A DNA stretch of 64,000 bases from Pseudomonas kairouanensis (GTDB lineage: Bacteria > Pseudomonadota > Gammaproteobacteria > Pseudomonadales > Pseudomonadaceae), in assembly GCF_004682055.1 (NCBI RefSeq), contig NZ_QUZU01000003.1, forward strand, positions 124,001-188,000, given 5' to 3'. A program made the translations under genes and the position numbers. This document shows, one piece after another, positions 45,454-53,968 of this stretch. The stretch's first letter is position 1, and each line of letters begins with the position of its first letter. Under the pieces are notes generated by a model. It did no database searches and was not told where the DNA came from. It was given only the letters and a program-made list of their open reading frames with translations.

Positions 45454-46422
45454 TTATTTGCTCGGTTCGATCCTGACGATGCCATCGGCCGAGGCCACGG
45501 TTTTTACCGGCAGCAGGGCGGGCAGGGCGTTGAGCAAGGCGTCGGGGTCATTCACATCCAGATTGCCGGATACCTTCAACTGCGCCACCGCCTGGTTCAC
45601 CTGCAACGGTGCTTGCGGGCGGTACAGGCTCAATTCATCGATCAGGCTGGCCAGTTCGCGGTTGCGAAACGCCAAGTGGCCGCTGCGCCAGTCAGCGACT
45701 TCCTCGGCGGTGAGGGTTTGCTGCTGCAGGGTGCCTTTGGCATAGCTGTAGCTGGCGCGTTGCTGGGCGCCGAGCAGCGTGACCGGGGTTTTGCCGCCTG
45801 GCTCAAAGGCCACTTGGCCGTGGGCGACGCTGACCACCAGTTGCTGCTGGCTGCGGCGCACATCGAAGCCGGTGCCGACCACGCGCACATTGGCCTCGCC
45901 GGCTTGCACGTAAAGGGGGCGTTCCTTGTCGGCGGCCACTTCGATGTACAGCTGGCCCTTGTCCAGGTGCACGATGCGTTGGTGCGCGCTGAAATCCAGG
46001 CGCAAGCGCGTGTTGGCATTCACGTACAGCGTGCTGCCATCGGGCAGGTTCAGGGTGCGCATGCCCTTGGCGTGGGCGGCAACCTGGCTGTGATACAGCG
46101 TGCGGGGCGCGCCGATCTGGGGGGTGAGCATTGCGCACATCACGGCGGCGGCCACCGCCAGCGCCGGGCGCAGGATTGACGGTTTGCGCTTGTGCAGCGC
46201 CACGGGTTTGTTCAGTTGCTGCAACTGGGCCAGGTCGGCCCACAGTTGTTCGAACTCGGCATAGGCGCGCGCATGGGCCGGGCTGGCATGCCAGTCGGCA
46301 AAGGCCTTGCGCTCGGCTCGATCGGGCGCGTTGCGGTTGCGGGCAAACCAGCTGGCGGCTTGGGCATCGATGGTGTCGCTGTGCTCGATGTCCAGGGCGT
46401 CGATGTCGCTCAGGCGGTTCAT
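45454..46422 (-). CDS. FecR-family anti-sigma/signal transducer
   Basis: A 322-residue inner membrane protein: an N-terminal cytoplasmic DUF4880-like region (AASWFARNRNAPDRAERKAF), one transmembrane helix near residue 95-115 (PALAVAAAVMCAML) and a periplasmic FecR domain (TLNLPDGSTLYVNANTRLRL). It relays the signal from the receptor STN domain to the sigma factor. It overlaps the sigma gene by 4 bases. The start at 46,422 follows GGAG closely; the longer frame begins inside the sigma gene. Confidence 0.9.
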   Translation of the reverse strand: MNRLSDIDALDIEHSDTIDAQAASWFARNRNAPDRAERKAFADWHASPAHARAYAEFEQLWADLAQLQQLNKPVALHKRKPSILRPALAVAAAVMCAMLTPQIGAPRTLYHSQVAAHAKGMRTLNLPDGSTLYVNANTRLRLDFSAHQRIVHLDKGQLYIEVAADKERPLYVQAGEANVRVVGTGFDVRRSQQQLVVSVAHGQVAFEPGGKTPVTLLGAQQRASYSYAKGTLQQQTLTAEEVADWRSGHLAFRNRELASLIDELSLYRPQAPLQVNQAVAQLKVSGNLDVNDPDALLNALPALLPVKTVASADGIVRIEPSK

Positions 46423-46958
46423 TCTGGCTGCTCCGTGCCGGGGTCGTTTTGAAGGCGTCGCTTGCAATGCAGCAGGGCGAAGGTGATGTGTTTTTCCACC
46501 ATGCTGGTGGAAATGCCCATGCGTTCGGCAATCTGCGCCTGGCTCAGGCCTTCGAAGCGGTGCAGCATAAGGGCTTCTCGCCTGCGGGGCGAGAGTTCGG
46601 CGAGGACTTCTTTCAGCTGTTCCAGGCGTTGCAACCGTTGCGCGGCGGCCATGGGATCGTTTTGCTCGTCGCTGACCGGCTCGGCGTCCAGGGCGGCCTG
46701 GTCCTGGTGGACGGTTTGCCGCACCTTCTGTTTGCGCCAGTGATCACGTAGCAGGTTGCGCGCCATCTGGAACAGAAACGCCCGTGGCTGCTCGACCTTG
46801 GCGCGGTCGCGGTAGTCCAGCCACTGGGTAAAGACGTCCTGGGTCATGTCTGCGGCGTCGCTGGCGTTGTCCGTGCGTTTGCGCAGGAAATACAGGATGT
46901 CTGTATAAAACCCGCGAAAGGCATCGGCCGACGACGGGTCGGGCTTGGGACGAGACAT
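46419..46958 (-). CDS. FecI-family ECF sigma factor
   Basis: A 179-residue iron-starvation-type extracytoplasmic-function sigma factor. Region 2 reads DMTQDVFTQWLDYRD and FLFQMARNLLRDHWRKQK; region 4 reads LSPRRREALMLHRFEGLSQAQIAERMGISTSMVEKHI, quoted in part as LSQAQIAERMGIS. It directs transcription of the TonB receptor gene downstream of fecR. A Fur-box-like sequence lies about 50-70 bases upstream. Confidence 0.92.
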   Translation of the reverse strand: MSRPKPDPSSADAFRGFYTDILYFLRKRTDNASDAADMTQDVFTQWLDYRDRAKVEQPRAFLFQMARNLLRDHWRKQKVRQTVHQDQAALDAEPVSDEQNDPMAAAQRLQRLEQLKEVLAELSPRRREALMLHRFEGLSQAQIAERMGISTSMVEKHITFALLHCKRRLQNDPGTEQPE

Positions 46959-47007
46959 GGAGATCCTTCTTGACGAAGCACGACGTGGAAAAGTCGCGAA
47001 TGGTATC

Positions 47008-47027
47008 GAGAACCATTGTCATTTGTC
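47008..47027 (-). promoter_or_regulatory. Fur-box-like sequence upstream of the ECF sigma gene
   Basis: On the minus strand GACAAATGACAATGGTTCTC resembles the Fur consensus GATAATGATAATCATTATC (most A/T and the GA...TC ends are kept). The spacing to the sigma-gene start (about 50 bases) is right for iron repression. Confidence 0.5.
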
Positions 47028-47132
47028 TCTAGTTAAATGTGTCGTCGCCAATGCCCGGCTGGAAATAACGCCGGCATAAGCCTTAACTCCTACGAGCTAG
47101 TGAACAAAATCCCACTCAAAAAGGAGAAAGTC

Positions 47133-47465
47133 ATGGCTGGATGGTATGAGTTGAGCAAGAGCAGCGATGGGCAGTTCCGTTTCGTATTGAAGGCGGCGAA
47201 CGCGGAAATCATTCTGACCAGCGAGCGCTACGGCACTCGCAGCGCAGCGCAAAACGGCATTGCTTCCGTGCAGACCAACAGCCCGCATGACGAGCGCTAT
47301 GAGAGAAAAGTGGCCACCAATGGCCAGCCGTACTTCAACCTCAAGGCTGCCAATCACCAGGTGATCGGCAACAGCGAGCAGTATTCCTCGACAGCGGCGC
47401 GGGACAATGGCATTGCAAGCGTCAAAGCCAATGGCCCAACGAGCACGATCAAAGATAAGACGTGA
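47133..47465 (+). CDS. YegP-family protein (two DUF1508 repeats)
   Basis: A 110-residue cytoplasmic protein made of two tandem DUF1508 repeats: GWYELSKSSDGQFRFVLKAANAEII, read in part, with NGIASVQTNS, and NGQPYFNLKAANHQVIGNSE with NGIASVKANG. ATG 47,133 follows AAGGAG by eight bases; a longer frame lacks any such site. Function unknown; YegP proteins are abundant in stationary phase in some bacteria. A strong terminator follows. Confidence 0.9.
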   Translation: MAGWYELSKSSDGQFRFVLKAANAEIILTSERYGTRSAAQNGIASVQTNSPHDERYERKVATNGQPYFNLKAANHQVIGNSEQYSSTAARDNGIASVKANGPTSTIKDKT

Positions 47466-47482
47466 GTCTGTCGCACCACCCG

Positions 47483-47516
47483 ACGCCCCGAACTCACAAG
47501 AGCCGGGGCGTTTTTA
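47483..47516 (+). terminator. Intrinsic terminator of the yegP-type gene
   Basis: ACGCCCCG and CGGGGCGT form an 8-bp GC-rich stem followed by TTTTT, 18 bases after the stop. It may also serve the convergent minus-strand gene that ends at 47,518, though the T-run is on the plus strand. Confidence 0.85.
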
Positions 47517-47517
47517 T

Positions 47518-48396
47518 TCAGGCGGCGTCCAACAGGGCCTTCAGTTGACTGCACGCCGTGTCGTCCAGCGCAAACACCGGCAGCCGTGGATCTCCCGCGT
47601 CCAACCCGGTCAGGCGCAGCCCCGCCTTGATCGTCGCTGGCAAGCCACCTTTGAGGATGAACTCCAGCAACGGCAACTGTTGGTAGAACAACGCCCTTGC
47701 CGCTGTCAGGTCATTGGCCAATACCGCGTCATACAACGCCAGATTGAGCTGTGGGATCAGGTTCGGCGCCGCCGTGCACCAACCCTTGGCCCCTGCTGCG
47801 AAGGCTTCCAGCGCCAGCGGATTGCAGCCGTTGTAGAACGGCACGTCAGTGTGGCGATGCAACTGGTGCATGCGTTGAATATCCCCGGTGCTTTCCTTGA
47901 CCATGGTCACGTTGGGCACCTGCTTGATGATGCGCAGGATCAAGTCCACCGACATGTCCGTGCCGCTGGTGGCCGGGTTGTTGTAGAGCATGATCGGCAC
48001 GCCAATGCTGTCGCCAATCGCAGCGTAGTGGGCGAGGATTTGCGCTTCGCTGAGTTTCCAGTAAGACGCCGGCAGCACCATCACCGCGTCGGCGCCATTG
48101 GCCTCGGCATAGCGGGCACGGCGCACGGCCTTGGCGGTGGTGAGGTCGGAGACGCTGACGATGGTGGGCACGCGCCGGGCGATTTTGGCCAGGCTGTAGG
48201 CGCTCACTTCGTCCCATTCGGCATCGCTTAAATACGCGCCCTCACCGGTGCTGCCCAAGGGCGCGATGGCGTGTACGCCGCTGGCGATCAAGCGGTCGAT
48301 GGAGCGGCCCAGGGCGTCGAGGTCAACGTGTTGGCCATCGTGGCTGAACGGGGTGATGGTATAGCCGATGATGCCGTGAATGGTGGGGCTGGACAT
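47518..48396 (-). CDS. DapA-superfamily aldolase/lyase
   Basis: A 292-residue TIM-barrel of the dihydrodipicolinate synthase/N-acetylneuraminate lyase family. Schiff-base Lys in VTMVKESTGD, catalytic Tyr in IMLYNNPATSG, and the carboxylate-binding GSTGEGAYL are all present. It pairs with a class II aldolase in a catabolic-looking operon, so it is probably not the lysine-pathway DapA; a 2-keto-3-deoxy acid or related substrate is likely. Start at 48,396 follows GGAGA by about seven bases. Confidence 0.82.
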   Translation of the reverse strand: MSSPTIHGIIGYTITPFSHDGQHVDLDALGRSIDRLIASGVHAIAPLGSTGEGAYLSDAEWDEVSAYSLAKIARRVPTIVSVSDLTTAKAVRRARYAEANGADAVMVLPASYWKLSEAQILAHYAAIGDSIGVPIMLYNNPATSGTDMSVDLILRIIKQVPNVTMVKESTGDIQRMHQLHRHTDVPFYNGCNPLALEAFAAGAKGWCTAAPNLIPQLNLALYDAVLANDLTAARALFYQQLPLLEFILKGGLPATIKAGLRLTGLDAGDPRLPVFALDDTACSQLKALLDAA

Positions 48397-48423
48397 GGGG
48401 ATTCTCCGCTGGAAATAGAGCAA

Positions 48424-49206
48424 TCAGTTCAGGCAATCGGCGTGTTTGCGCAGGTTCTGCCGGGCGTAGTAGTTGAACGCGGCGCCATGGCGCTTAGGCC
48501 GGGAGATCCAGTCATGGGCCTCGCGCCCCAGTTCCGGCAGGATCGGCTTGATGGTGCCGGCGGCCATTGCCAGCAGCTGCAACTTGGCGGCGCGCTCGAT
48601 CAATTGCGCGATCACACAGGCTTCCTCGATGCTCGCCCCGGTGCTCAATTGGCCGTGGTGCGAGAGCAGGATCGCGCGCTTGTCGCCCAAGGCCTCGGTG
48701 ATGATTTCACCTTCTTCATTGCCCACCGGTACCCCCGGCCAAGCTTCCAGGAACGCACAGTCTTCATACAGTGGGCACAGGTCCATGTGGGACACCTGCA
48801 GCGGCACTTCCAGCATCGACAGCGCAGCGATATGGGTGGGGTGCGTGTGGATGATGCAATTTACATCCGGTCGACCACGGTACACCCAGCTGTGAAAGCG
48901 GTTGGCCGGGTTGGGGATGCCATGACCTTCCAACACCTCCAGATCCTCGTTCACCAACAGCAGGTTGCTGGCGGTGATCTCGTCAAACCCCAGGCCCAAT
49001 TGCTGGGTGTAGTAGGTGCCTTGCTCAGGCCCGCGCGCAGTGATTTGCCCGGCCAGGCCAGAGTCATGACCGTTCTCGAACAGGATGCGACACGTGAGCG
49101 CCAGCTTTTGGCGGTCGGTCCACGTATTATCCGCCAGGGTGTTTTGCATCTGGATCAGCGCTTGCTTGACCAGTTGGTCTTTGGGGAGTGCTAATGTCTT
49201 GGCCAT
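48424..49206 (-). CDS. Class II aldolase/adducin-family protein
   Basis: A 260-residue zinc aldolase or decarboxylase-like enzyme. Metal-binding histidines are in IIHTHPTHIAALSM and SHHGQLSTGASIEEA; the N-terminal SGLAGQITARGPEQG is the usual phosphate or substrate loop region of this fold. The reaction may be aldol cleavage (fuculose-phosphate-type) or a decarboxylation. It is the first gene of a two-gene unit with the DapA-like lyase, divergent from an XRE-cupin regulator. Confidence 0.83.
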   Translation of the reverse strand: MAKTLALPKDQLVKQALIQMQNTLADNTWTDRQKLALTCRILFENGHDSGLAGQITARGPEQGTYYTQQLGLGFDEITASNLLLVNEDLEVLEGHGIPNPANRFHSWVYRGRPDVNCIIHTHPTHIAALSMLEVPLQVSHMDLCPLYEDCAFLEAWPGVPVGNEEGEIITEALGDKRAILLSHHGQLSTGASIEEACVIAQLIERAAKLQLLAMAAGTIKPILPELGREAHDWISRPKRHGAAFNYYARQNLRKHADCLN

Positions 49207-49249
49207 ATCGGATGCCCTCGGTGGCTACAAATGACACTTAAGATGCTAT

Positions 49250-49266
49250 ATGACACTTTGTGTCAT
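49250..49266. promoter_or_regulatory. Perfect palindrome, likely operator of the XRE-cupin regulator
   Basis: ATGACAC-TTT-GTGTCAT is a perfect 17-base palindrome centred in the 105-bp gap between the divergent aldolase and regulator genes. A half-site ATGACACTT also lies at 49,231-49,239. Confidence 0.75.
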
Positions 49267-49311
49267 TGGCAAGCACAGCGTATCGCTTACTGCATGGATT
49301 AATCGCAGCGC

Positions 49312-49839
49312 ATGTCTATCCGTTTGAAATTATTGAGAAAAAAACTTGGCGTGACACTTGAGGCCCTGGCTGAAAAAACCGGGATGACCAAGAGTTACCT
49401 GTCCAAGGTCGAACGCGGGTTGAATACGCCGTCGATTGCTGCCGCGTTGAAACTGGCCAAGGCGTTGAACGTGAAGGTCGAAGAGCTGTTCAGCGAAGAG
49501 CGCGTCAGCCTCGACAGTTACAGCCTGGTGCGCAGCCACGAACGGCCGGACACCTCACCGGGTTACGCGGTGCTGGCCCACCAGGTCAGCGAACGCAGCC
49601 TGCTGCCGTTCATCATTTACCCGCCGGCAGAGTTCACCGACAAGACCTTCAAGGAGCACGTGGGGGAGGAGTTTTTGTTCGTGCATGAAGGCCAGGTGGA
49701 AGTGGATTTCATGAACGAGCGGGTGATTCTGGAGCGCGGCGATGCGTTGCACTTCAATGCACAAAAGCCCCATCGGCTGAGGTCGGTTGGGCCGGTGCAG
49801 GCGCAGTTGCTGGTGGTGGTGCACAGCGCCGAAGAGTGA
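49312..49839 (+). CDS. XRE-family regulator with C-terminal cupin domain
   Basis: A 175-residue regulator. Residues 1-60 form the HTH (LRKKLGVTLEALAEKTGMTK, YLSKVERGLNTPSIAAALKL); residues 95-170 form a cupin (EEFLFVHEGQVEVDFMNER, ERGDALHFNAQKPH). Such proteins sense small metabolites through the cupin and control neighbouring catabolic genes. It is divergent from the class II aldolase/DapA-like pair and shares a perfect palindrome with it. Confidence 0.9.
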   Translation: MSIRLKLLRKKLGVTLEALAEKTGMTKSYLSKVERGLNTPSIAAALKLAKALNVKVEELFSEERVSLDSYSLVRSHERPDTSPGYAVLAHQVSERSLLPFIIYPPAEFTDKTFKEHVGEEFLFVHEGQVEVDFMNERVILERGDALHFNAQKPHRLRSVGPVQAQLLVVVHSAEE

Positions 49840-49893
49840 CTGCGACGTTGACTTGAAATGCAATCCCACAGTTGATCTCCTTTGTTCTGGAGA

Positions 49894-50910
49894 TCAGCGT
49901 TCCACAGGGACGGACAGTGCGGGGTCACCCAGCGCATGAGTACGCGCCGCGTAAAACCTCAGTTCAACCCCCGTCCCATCAAACAACTGCGAATACCGCC
50001 GCTTCTGCTGGCGAATAAACCCGTCACTGCGCCCTGACACCGAGATCGCCAGGGTGGTCAATTTGGCCTGGCGAATTGCATCCACCAGGTGTTTATCCTG
50101 CGTCCCCAGATCGTGACCAAAGATGCACAACGCACCCTCATGGTTGAGCAGTTGCTCATAGCAAAACGACAGATAATCCGAACTGCGGATGGTCTTGAGC
50201 TTTTCCTCCACCTTGCCTTCGCTGACAAACAACGGCACATCGTCCAGGGTCTTGAGGGTGTTGTTGATGGCAAAACTGCTGAGCAGGGTGCTGTCGGTGG
50301 ACGGCAGTTTGCGCGCGGTGCCATCAAGGTTGCGCACCAGGTGCAGGCCGCCGTGCAGGTAGAGGATGCGCGTGGCTTCGGTGCGGGTGTCGCGCAGGTC
50401 GAAGCTGGCATCGGCGCTGCGGAACAGGTCGTCGATGCCCGGCATATGCAGGATCGCCCAGTAGTTGAGCAGGTCGTAGTTGCTGGTAAATACCTTGGAA
50501 TAGTTCGCCAGTTCAGCGTTGATCGTCGCCAGCGTCGACGGTTGTACCAGGCGCCACGGGATATGCACGCCGTGGATGGTGTTGATCAATGCTTCCTTGA
50601 TCGCGTAGTAGCGATTACGCGGCGCGGCCGAGCTGACGGCCAGGGCCTTGTTGACCCGGCTGGTGGTTTTCAACGCCCCCAGGGCCTGCTCGAAACTGCG
50701 GGTTTGCAGGGCATCGAATACGCTGAGTTCGGATGGGCTCAAGGGCTTTTCTTCGACGGTGCGCGCATTTTCGAACAGCGAGTCGTAGGCAAAGTCTTCC
50801 CAGATCGCACGGCTGGCCCCGTTACCGATCAGAATCGCGTTGAAGTCGATAGCGCTGCGCAACGTACTCCAGTCTTCAAGGTGGGCGTCAATATCCTGGA
50901 AATCCTTCAT
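49894..50910 (-). CDS. DUF4917-family protein with SIR2-like motifs
   Basis: A 338-residue cytoplasmic protein. I recognise the DUF4917 type. Its motifs resemble SIR2-like NAD-binding domains: an N-terminal glycine motif ILIGNGASRAI (residues 27-36), FTSNYDLLNYW (residues 141-151, like the TTNYD of SIR2), YLHGGLHL (residues 184-191, with the catalytic-type His) and IFGHDLGTQDKHLVDAIR (residues 263-280, like the GxSxxD segment). Whether it hydrolyses NAD is untested. It stands alone, convergent with the XRE-cupin gene; its own start is at 50,910. Solitary SIR2-like genes are often antiphage or housekeeping enzymes. Confidence 0.8.
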   Translation of the reverse strand: MKDFQDIDAHLEDWSTLRSAIDFNAILIGNGASRAIWEDFAYDSLFENARTVEEKPLSPSELSVFDALQTRSFEQALGALKTTSRVNKALAVSSAAPRNRYYAIKEALINTIHGVHIPWRLVQPSTLATINAELANYSKVFTSNYDLLNYWAILHMPGIDDLFRSADASFDLRDTRTEATRILYLHGGLHLVRNLDGTARKLPSTDSTLLSSFAINNTLKTLDDVPLFVSEGKVEEKLKTIRSSDYLSFCYEQLLNHEGALCIFGHDLGTQDKHLVDAIRQAKLTTLAISVSGRSDGFIRQQKRRYSQLFDGTGVELRFYAARTHALGDPALSVPVER

Positions 50911-51035
50911 TGCGGCGGGTCTACTCGAAATCGGCTGGATGGCGACTTTATCACGAGCGGGCGTTGATCCTGATCAACATGGCGTAGGCAAGTGAGGTCG
51001 ATGCTGTAGGCATAACCGCTATCCGAGGATTCGCC

Positions 51036-52184
51036 ATGAGCAGCACCTTCTTTATTCCCGCCGTCAACATCATGGGCACCGACTGCCTCGACGAAGCCAT
51101 GACCGCTATTCGTAACTACGGTTTTCACAAGGCGCTGATCGTCACCGACGCCGGTTTGGCCAAGGCCGGCGTGGCCAGCATGATCGCCGAGAAACTGGCG
51201 ATGCAGGACATCGATTCGGTGATCTACGACGGCGCCAAGCCCAACCCAAATGTTGAGAACGTCGAAAAAGGCCTGGCGCTGTTGCAGGCAAGCGCTTGTG
51301 ATTTCGTGGTGTCCCTGGGCGGCGGCTCGCCCCATGACTGTGCCAAGGGCATCGCCCTGTGTGCCACCAATGGCGGGCATATCGGCGACTACGAAGGTGT
51401 CGATCAATCGAGCAAGCCGCAACTGCCGTTGGTGGCCATCAACACCACCGCCGGTACCGCCAGCGAGATGACGCGTTTTTGCATCATCACCGACGAAAGC
51501 CGCCACGTAAAAATGGCCATCGTTGATCGCAACGTCACGCCGCTGTTGTCGGTCAACGACCCGGCGCTGATGGTCGGCATGCCCAAGGGCCTCACCGCCG
51601 CCACCGGCATGGACGCCCTGACCCACGCCATCGAAGCCTACGTATCCACCGCAGCGACACCGATCACCGACGCCTGCGCCATCAAGGCCATCGAGCTGAT
51701 CAGCGCCAACCTGCGCCTGGCTGTACGCGACGGTAGCGACAAGGACGCACGGGAAAACATGGCCTACGCCCAGTTCCTCGCCGGCATGGCCTTCAACAAC
51801 GCATCGCTGGGTTTTGTACACGCCATGGCCCACCAACTGGGCGGTTTCTACGACCTGCCCCACGGTGTATGCAACGCGGTGCTGCTGCCCCACGTACAAA
51901 GCTTCAACGCCAGCGTCAGCGCCAAACGCCTGAGTGACGTGGCTCACGCCCTGGGTGCCGATATCAAGGGCATCACCGATGAAGAGGGCGCCCAAGCCGC
52001 CATCGCCGCCATTCGTAGCTTGGCCCACGACGTTGAAATTCCCGCCGGTTTGCGGGAACTGGGCGCCAAGTTGCAGGACATTCCCTTGCTGGCCACCAAT
52101 GCGCTCAAGGACGCATGTGGGCTGACCAACCCACGCCGGGCGGATCAGCGTCAGATTGAGGAGATTTTCCGCAACGCGTTCTAA
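51036..52184 (+). CDS. Iron-containing alcohol dehydrogenase (YiaY/ErcA-like)
   Basis: A 382-residue type III alcohol dehydrogenase: [15 protein letters not shown] (NAD binding), [19 protein letters not shown], and metal-ligand region [22 protein letters not shown] with the three His that, with an upstream Asp, hold iron. It oxidises primary alcohols or reduces aldehydes. In pseudomonads relatives belong to the quinoprotein ethanol-oxidation regulon (ErcA); no pqq genes are in the window. Length matches the family. Confidence 0.9.
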   Translation: MSSTFFIPAVNIMGTDCLDEAMTAIRNYGFHKALIVTDAGLAKAGVASMIAEKLAMQDIDSVIYDGAKPNPNVENVEKGLALLQASACDFVVSLGGGSPHDCAKGIALCATNGGHIGDYEGVDQSSKPQLPLVAINTTAGTASEMTRFCIITDESRHVKMAIVDRNVTPLLSVNDPALMVGMPKGLTAATGMDALTHAIEAYVSTAATPITDACAIKAIELISANLRLAVRDGSDKDARENMAYAQFLAGMAFNNASLGFVHAMAHQLGGFYDLPHGVCNAVLLPHVQSFNASVSAKRLSDVAHALGADIKGITDEEGAQAAIAAIRSLAHDVEIPAGLRELGAKLQDIPLLATNALKDACGLTNPRRADQRQIEEIFRNAF

Positions 52185-52262
52185 AAGGGGCAGTCACCGG
52201 CAGCAAGCGTTAAGCTACAAGGCGAACTGCGTTCAACTTGAGCTTGCTGCTGAGGTCCCCCC

Positions 52263-52937
52263 ATGAGAGTTCTACTATTCGGCGCCACCGGCATGGTCGG
52301 CCAAGGCGTGCTGCGTGAATGCCTGCTGGCCGCCGATGTCCAGGAAGTGGTCGCCGTGGGCCGCACGCCGTTGACCCAGGCGCACGGCAAGCTGCACCAG
52401 GTGTTGCACGGCGACATGCTGGACTTCCAGCCTCTGGAGAACCTGCTGCAAGGCTTCGATGCCTGCTTCTTCTGCCTCGGCGTTTCCTCGGCGGGGATGG
52501 GCGAGACCCAGTACACCCACCTTACCTACGACCTCACGTTGGTCGCCGCCAGCACCCTGGCGCGGCTCAATCCGCAGATGACCTTTATCTATGTGTCCGG
52601 CGCCGGTACCGACAGTTCCGAGACGGGCAAGTCGATGTGGGCGCGGGTCAAGGGCAAGACCGAGAACGCGTTGCTGCGCCTGCCGTTCAAGGCGGTGTAC
52701 CTGTTTCGGCCTGGGGTGATCCAGCCGCTGCATGGTGTGCGCTCGAAAACGCCGTTGTATCAATCTTTCTATACCGTGTTGGGGCCGTTGCTCTCGTTCC
52801 TTCGACGGATTAAACCCAGCTGGGTGGTGAGCACCGAGACCGTAGGCCGGGCGATGTTGCAGGCGGTGAGTCATGGCGCACCGCAGCCGGTGGTGGAGCA
52901 GGCCCAGATCAACCGCTTGGCCAATGAGCGTCACTGA
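52263..52937 (+). CDS. NAD(P)-binding protein of the atypical SDR type
   Basis: A 224-residue Rossmann-fold protein beginning MRVLLFGATGMVGQGVLREC (GxTGxxG dinucleotide site) and continuing FIYVSGAGTDSSE. It resembles the NmrA/YwnB-type atypical SDR group; an enzymatic substrate is not evident. It overlaps the next gene (LysR) by one base (TGATG), so both are translated as a pair, yet the functional link is unclear. Confidence 0.8.
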   Translation: MRVLLFGATGMVGQGVLRECLLAADVQEVVAVGRTPLTQAHGKLHQVLHGDMLDFQPLENLLQGFDACFFCLGVSSAGMGETQYTHLTYDLTLVAASTLARLNPQMTFIYVSGAGTDSSETGKSMWARVKGKTENALLRLPFKAVYLFRPGVIQPLHGVRSKTPLYQSFYTVLGPLLSFLRRIKPSWVVSTETVGRAMLQAVSHGAPQPVVEQAQINRLANERH

Positions 52938-53857
52938 TGTTGCACAAGAGCCTGGTGCGTCGCCTGGACCTGATCACCCTGCAGTTGTTCGTCGCAGTGT
53001 TTGAGGAGGGCACGCTCACCCGTGCGGCCAGCCGCGAAGCCATTGCGGTGTCGGCCGCCAGCAAGCGCCTGATGGAGTTGGAGCAGGTGCTGGGCGTAAA
53101 CCTGTTTGTACGGCGCGCCAAGGGCATGGGCCTGACCGCCGCTGGCGAAACCCTGTTGCACCATGCGCGGCAGATGCTGTTCAACGTCGAAAAGATGGGC
53201 CTGGAACTGGGCGAACACAGTCACGGGGTGCGCGGCTATGTGCGCATGCTGGCCAATCTGTCGGCGATCATCCAGTTTCTGCCTGAAAACCTGCGGGATT
53301 TTTCCGAGCTTCACCCCGAAGTCAAAACCGACCTCGAAGAGCGCCCCAGCAACGGCGTAGTGCAAGGCGTGCTCGACGGCGTGGCGGACCTGGGTATCTG
53401 TTCCTGTGACACCGATACCAAGGGCCTGCCCAGCGTGACCTATCGCCTGGACAAGCTGGTGGTGCTGATGCCGGCGGATCATCCATTGGCATCCCATGAG
53501 CGCCTGGCGTTCTCGCAAACCCTGGACAGTGACTACGTCGGCCTGCATGCCGCCAGCTCGATCAATATGCGCACCCACGCCGCCGCTCGCGAAGCCGGCA
53601 AGATGTTGCGCTTGCGCATTCATGTGCCGGGGTTCGATGCGATGTGCCGCATGGTCCAGGCGAATATGGGCATCGGCATCCTGCCGCTCAAGGCCTACGA
53701 ATTATTTGGCCGCGCCTTGGGTTTGCATGCCGTGCCGCTGACGGATGACTGGTCGGATCGCCGCTTGATTCTGGTGGTGCGTGACGAGGCGCAGTTGTCG
53801 CCGGTGAGCCGCTTGCTCTTTGATTACCTGAGCAATGGCGCGAATTCCTACAGATAA
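52937..53857 (+). CDS. LysR-family transcriptional regulator
   Basis: A 306-residue regulator: N-terminal winged helix (DLITLQLFVAVFEEGTLTRA, AASKRLMELEQVLGVNLFVR) and a C-terminal effector domain (residues 95-300). It is co-oriented with and 111 bases before the CoA-transferase/lyase module; it may regulate that module as well as itself. Its translation is coupled to the preceding NAD-binding protein. Confidence 0.87.
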   Translation: MLHKSLVRRLDLITLQLFVAVFEEGTLTRAASREAIAVSAASKRLMELEQVLGVNLFVRRAKGMGLTAAGETLLHHARQMLFNVEKMGLELGEHSHGVRGYVRMLANLSAIIQFLPENLRDFSELHPEVKTDLEERPSNGVVQGVLDGVADLGICSCDTDTKGLPSVTYRLDKLVVLMPADHPLASHERLAFSQTLDSDYVGLHAASSINMRTHAAAREAGKMLRLRIHVPGFDAMCRMVQANMGIGILPLKAYELFGRALGLHAVPLTDDWSDRRLILVVRDEAQLSPVSRLLFDYLSNGANSYR

Positions 53858-53968
53858 TGCTTTGATCGTTCGCGCTTCGCGAACGCTCCTTGCCAACTGA
53901 CGGTTGGATTTCTCCTGGGCTTGCCCTCTAGTCTTGGCCCCACATTCCAAGAACAAGAGGTACACCCC

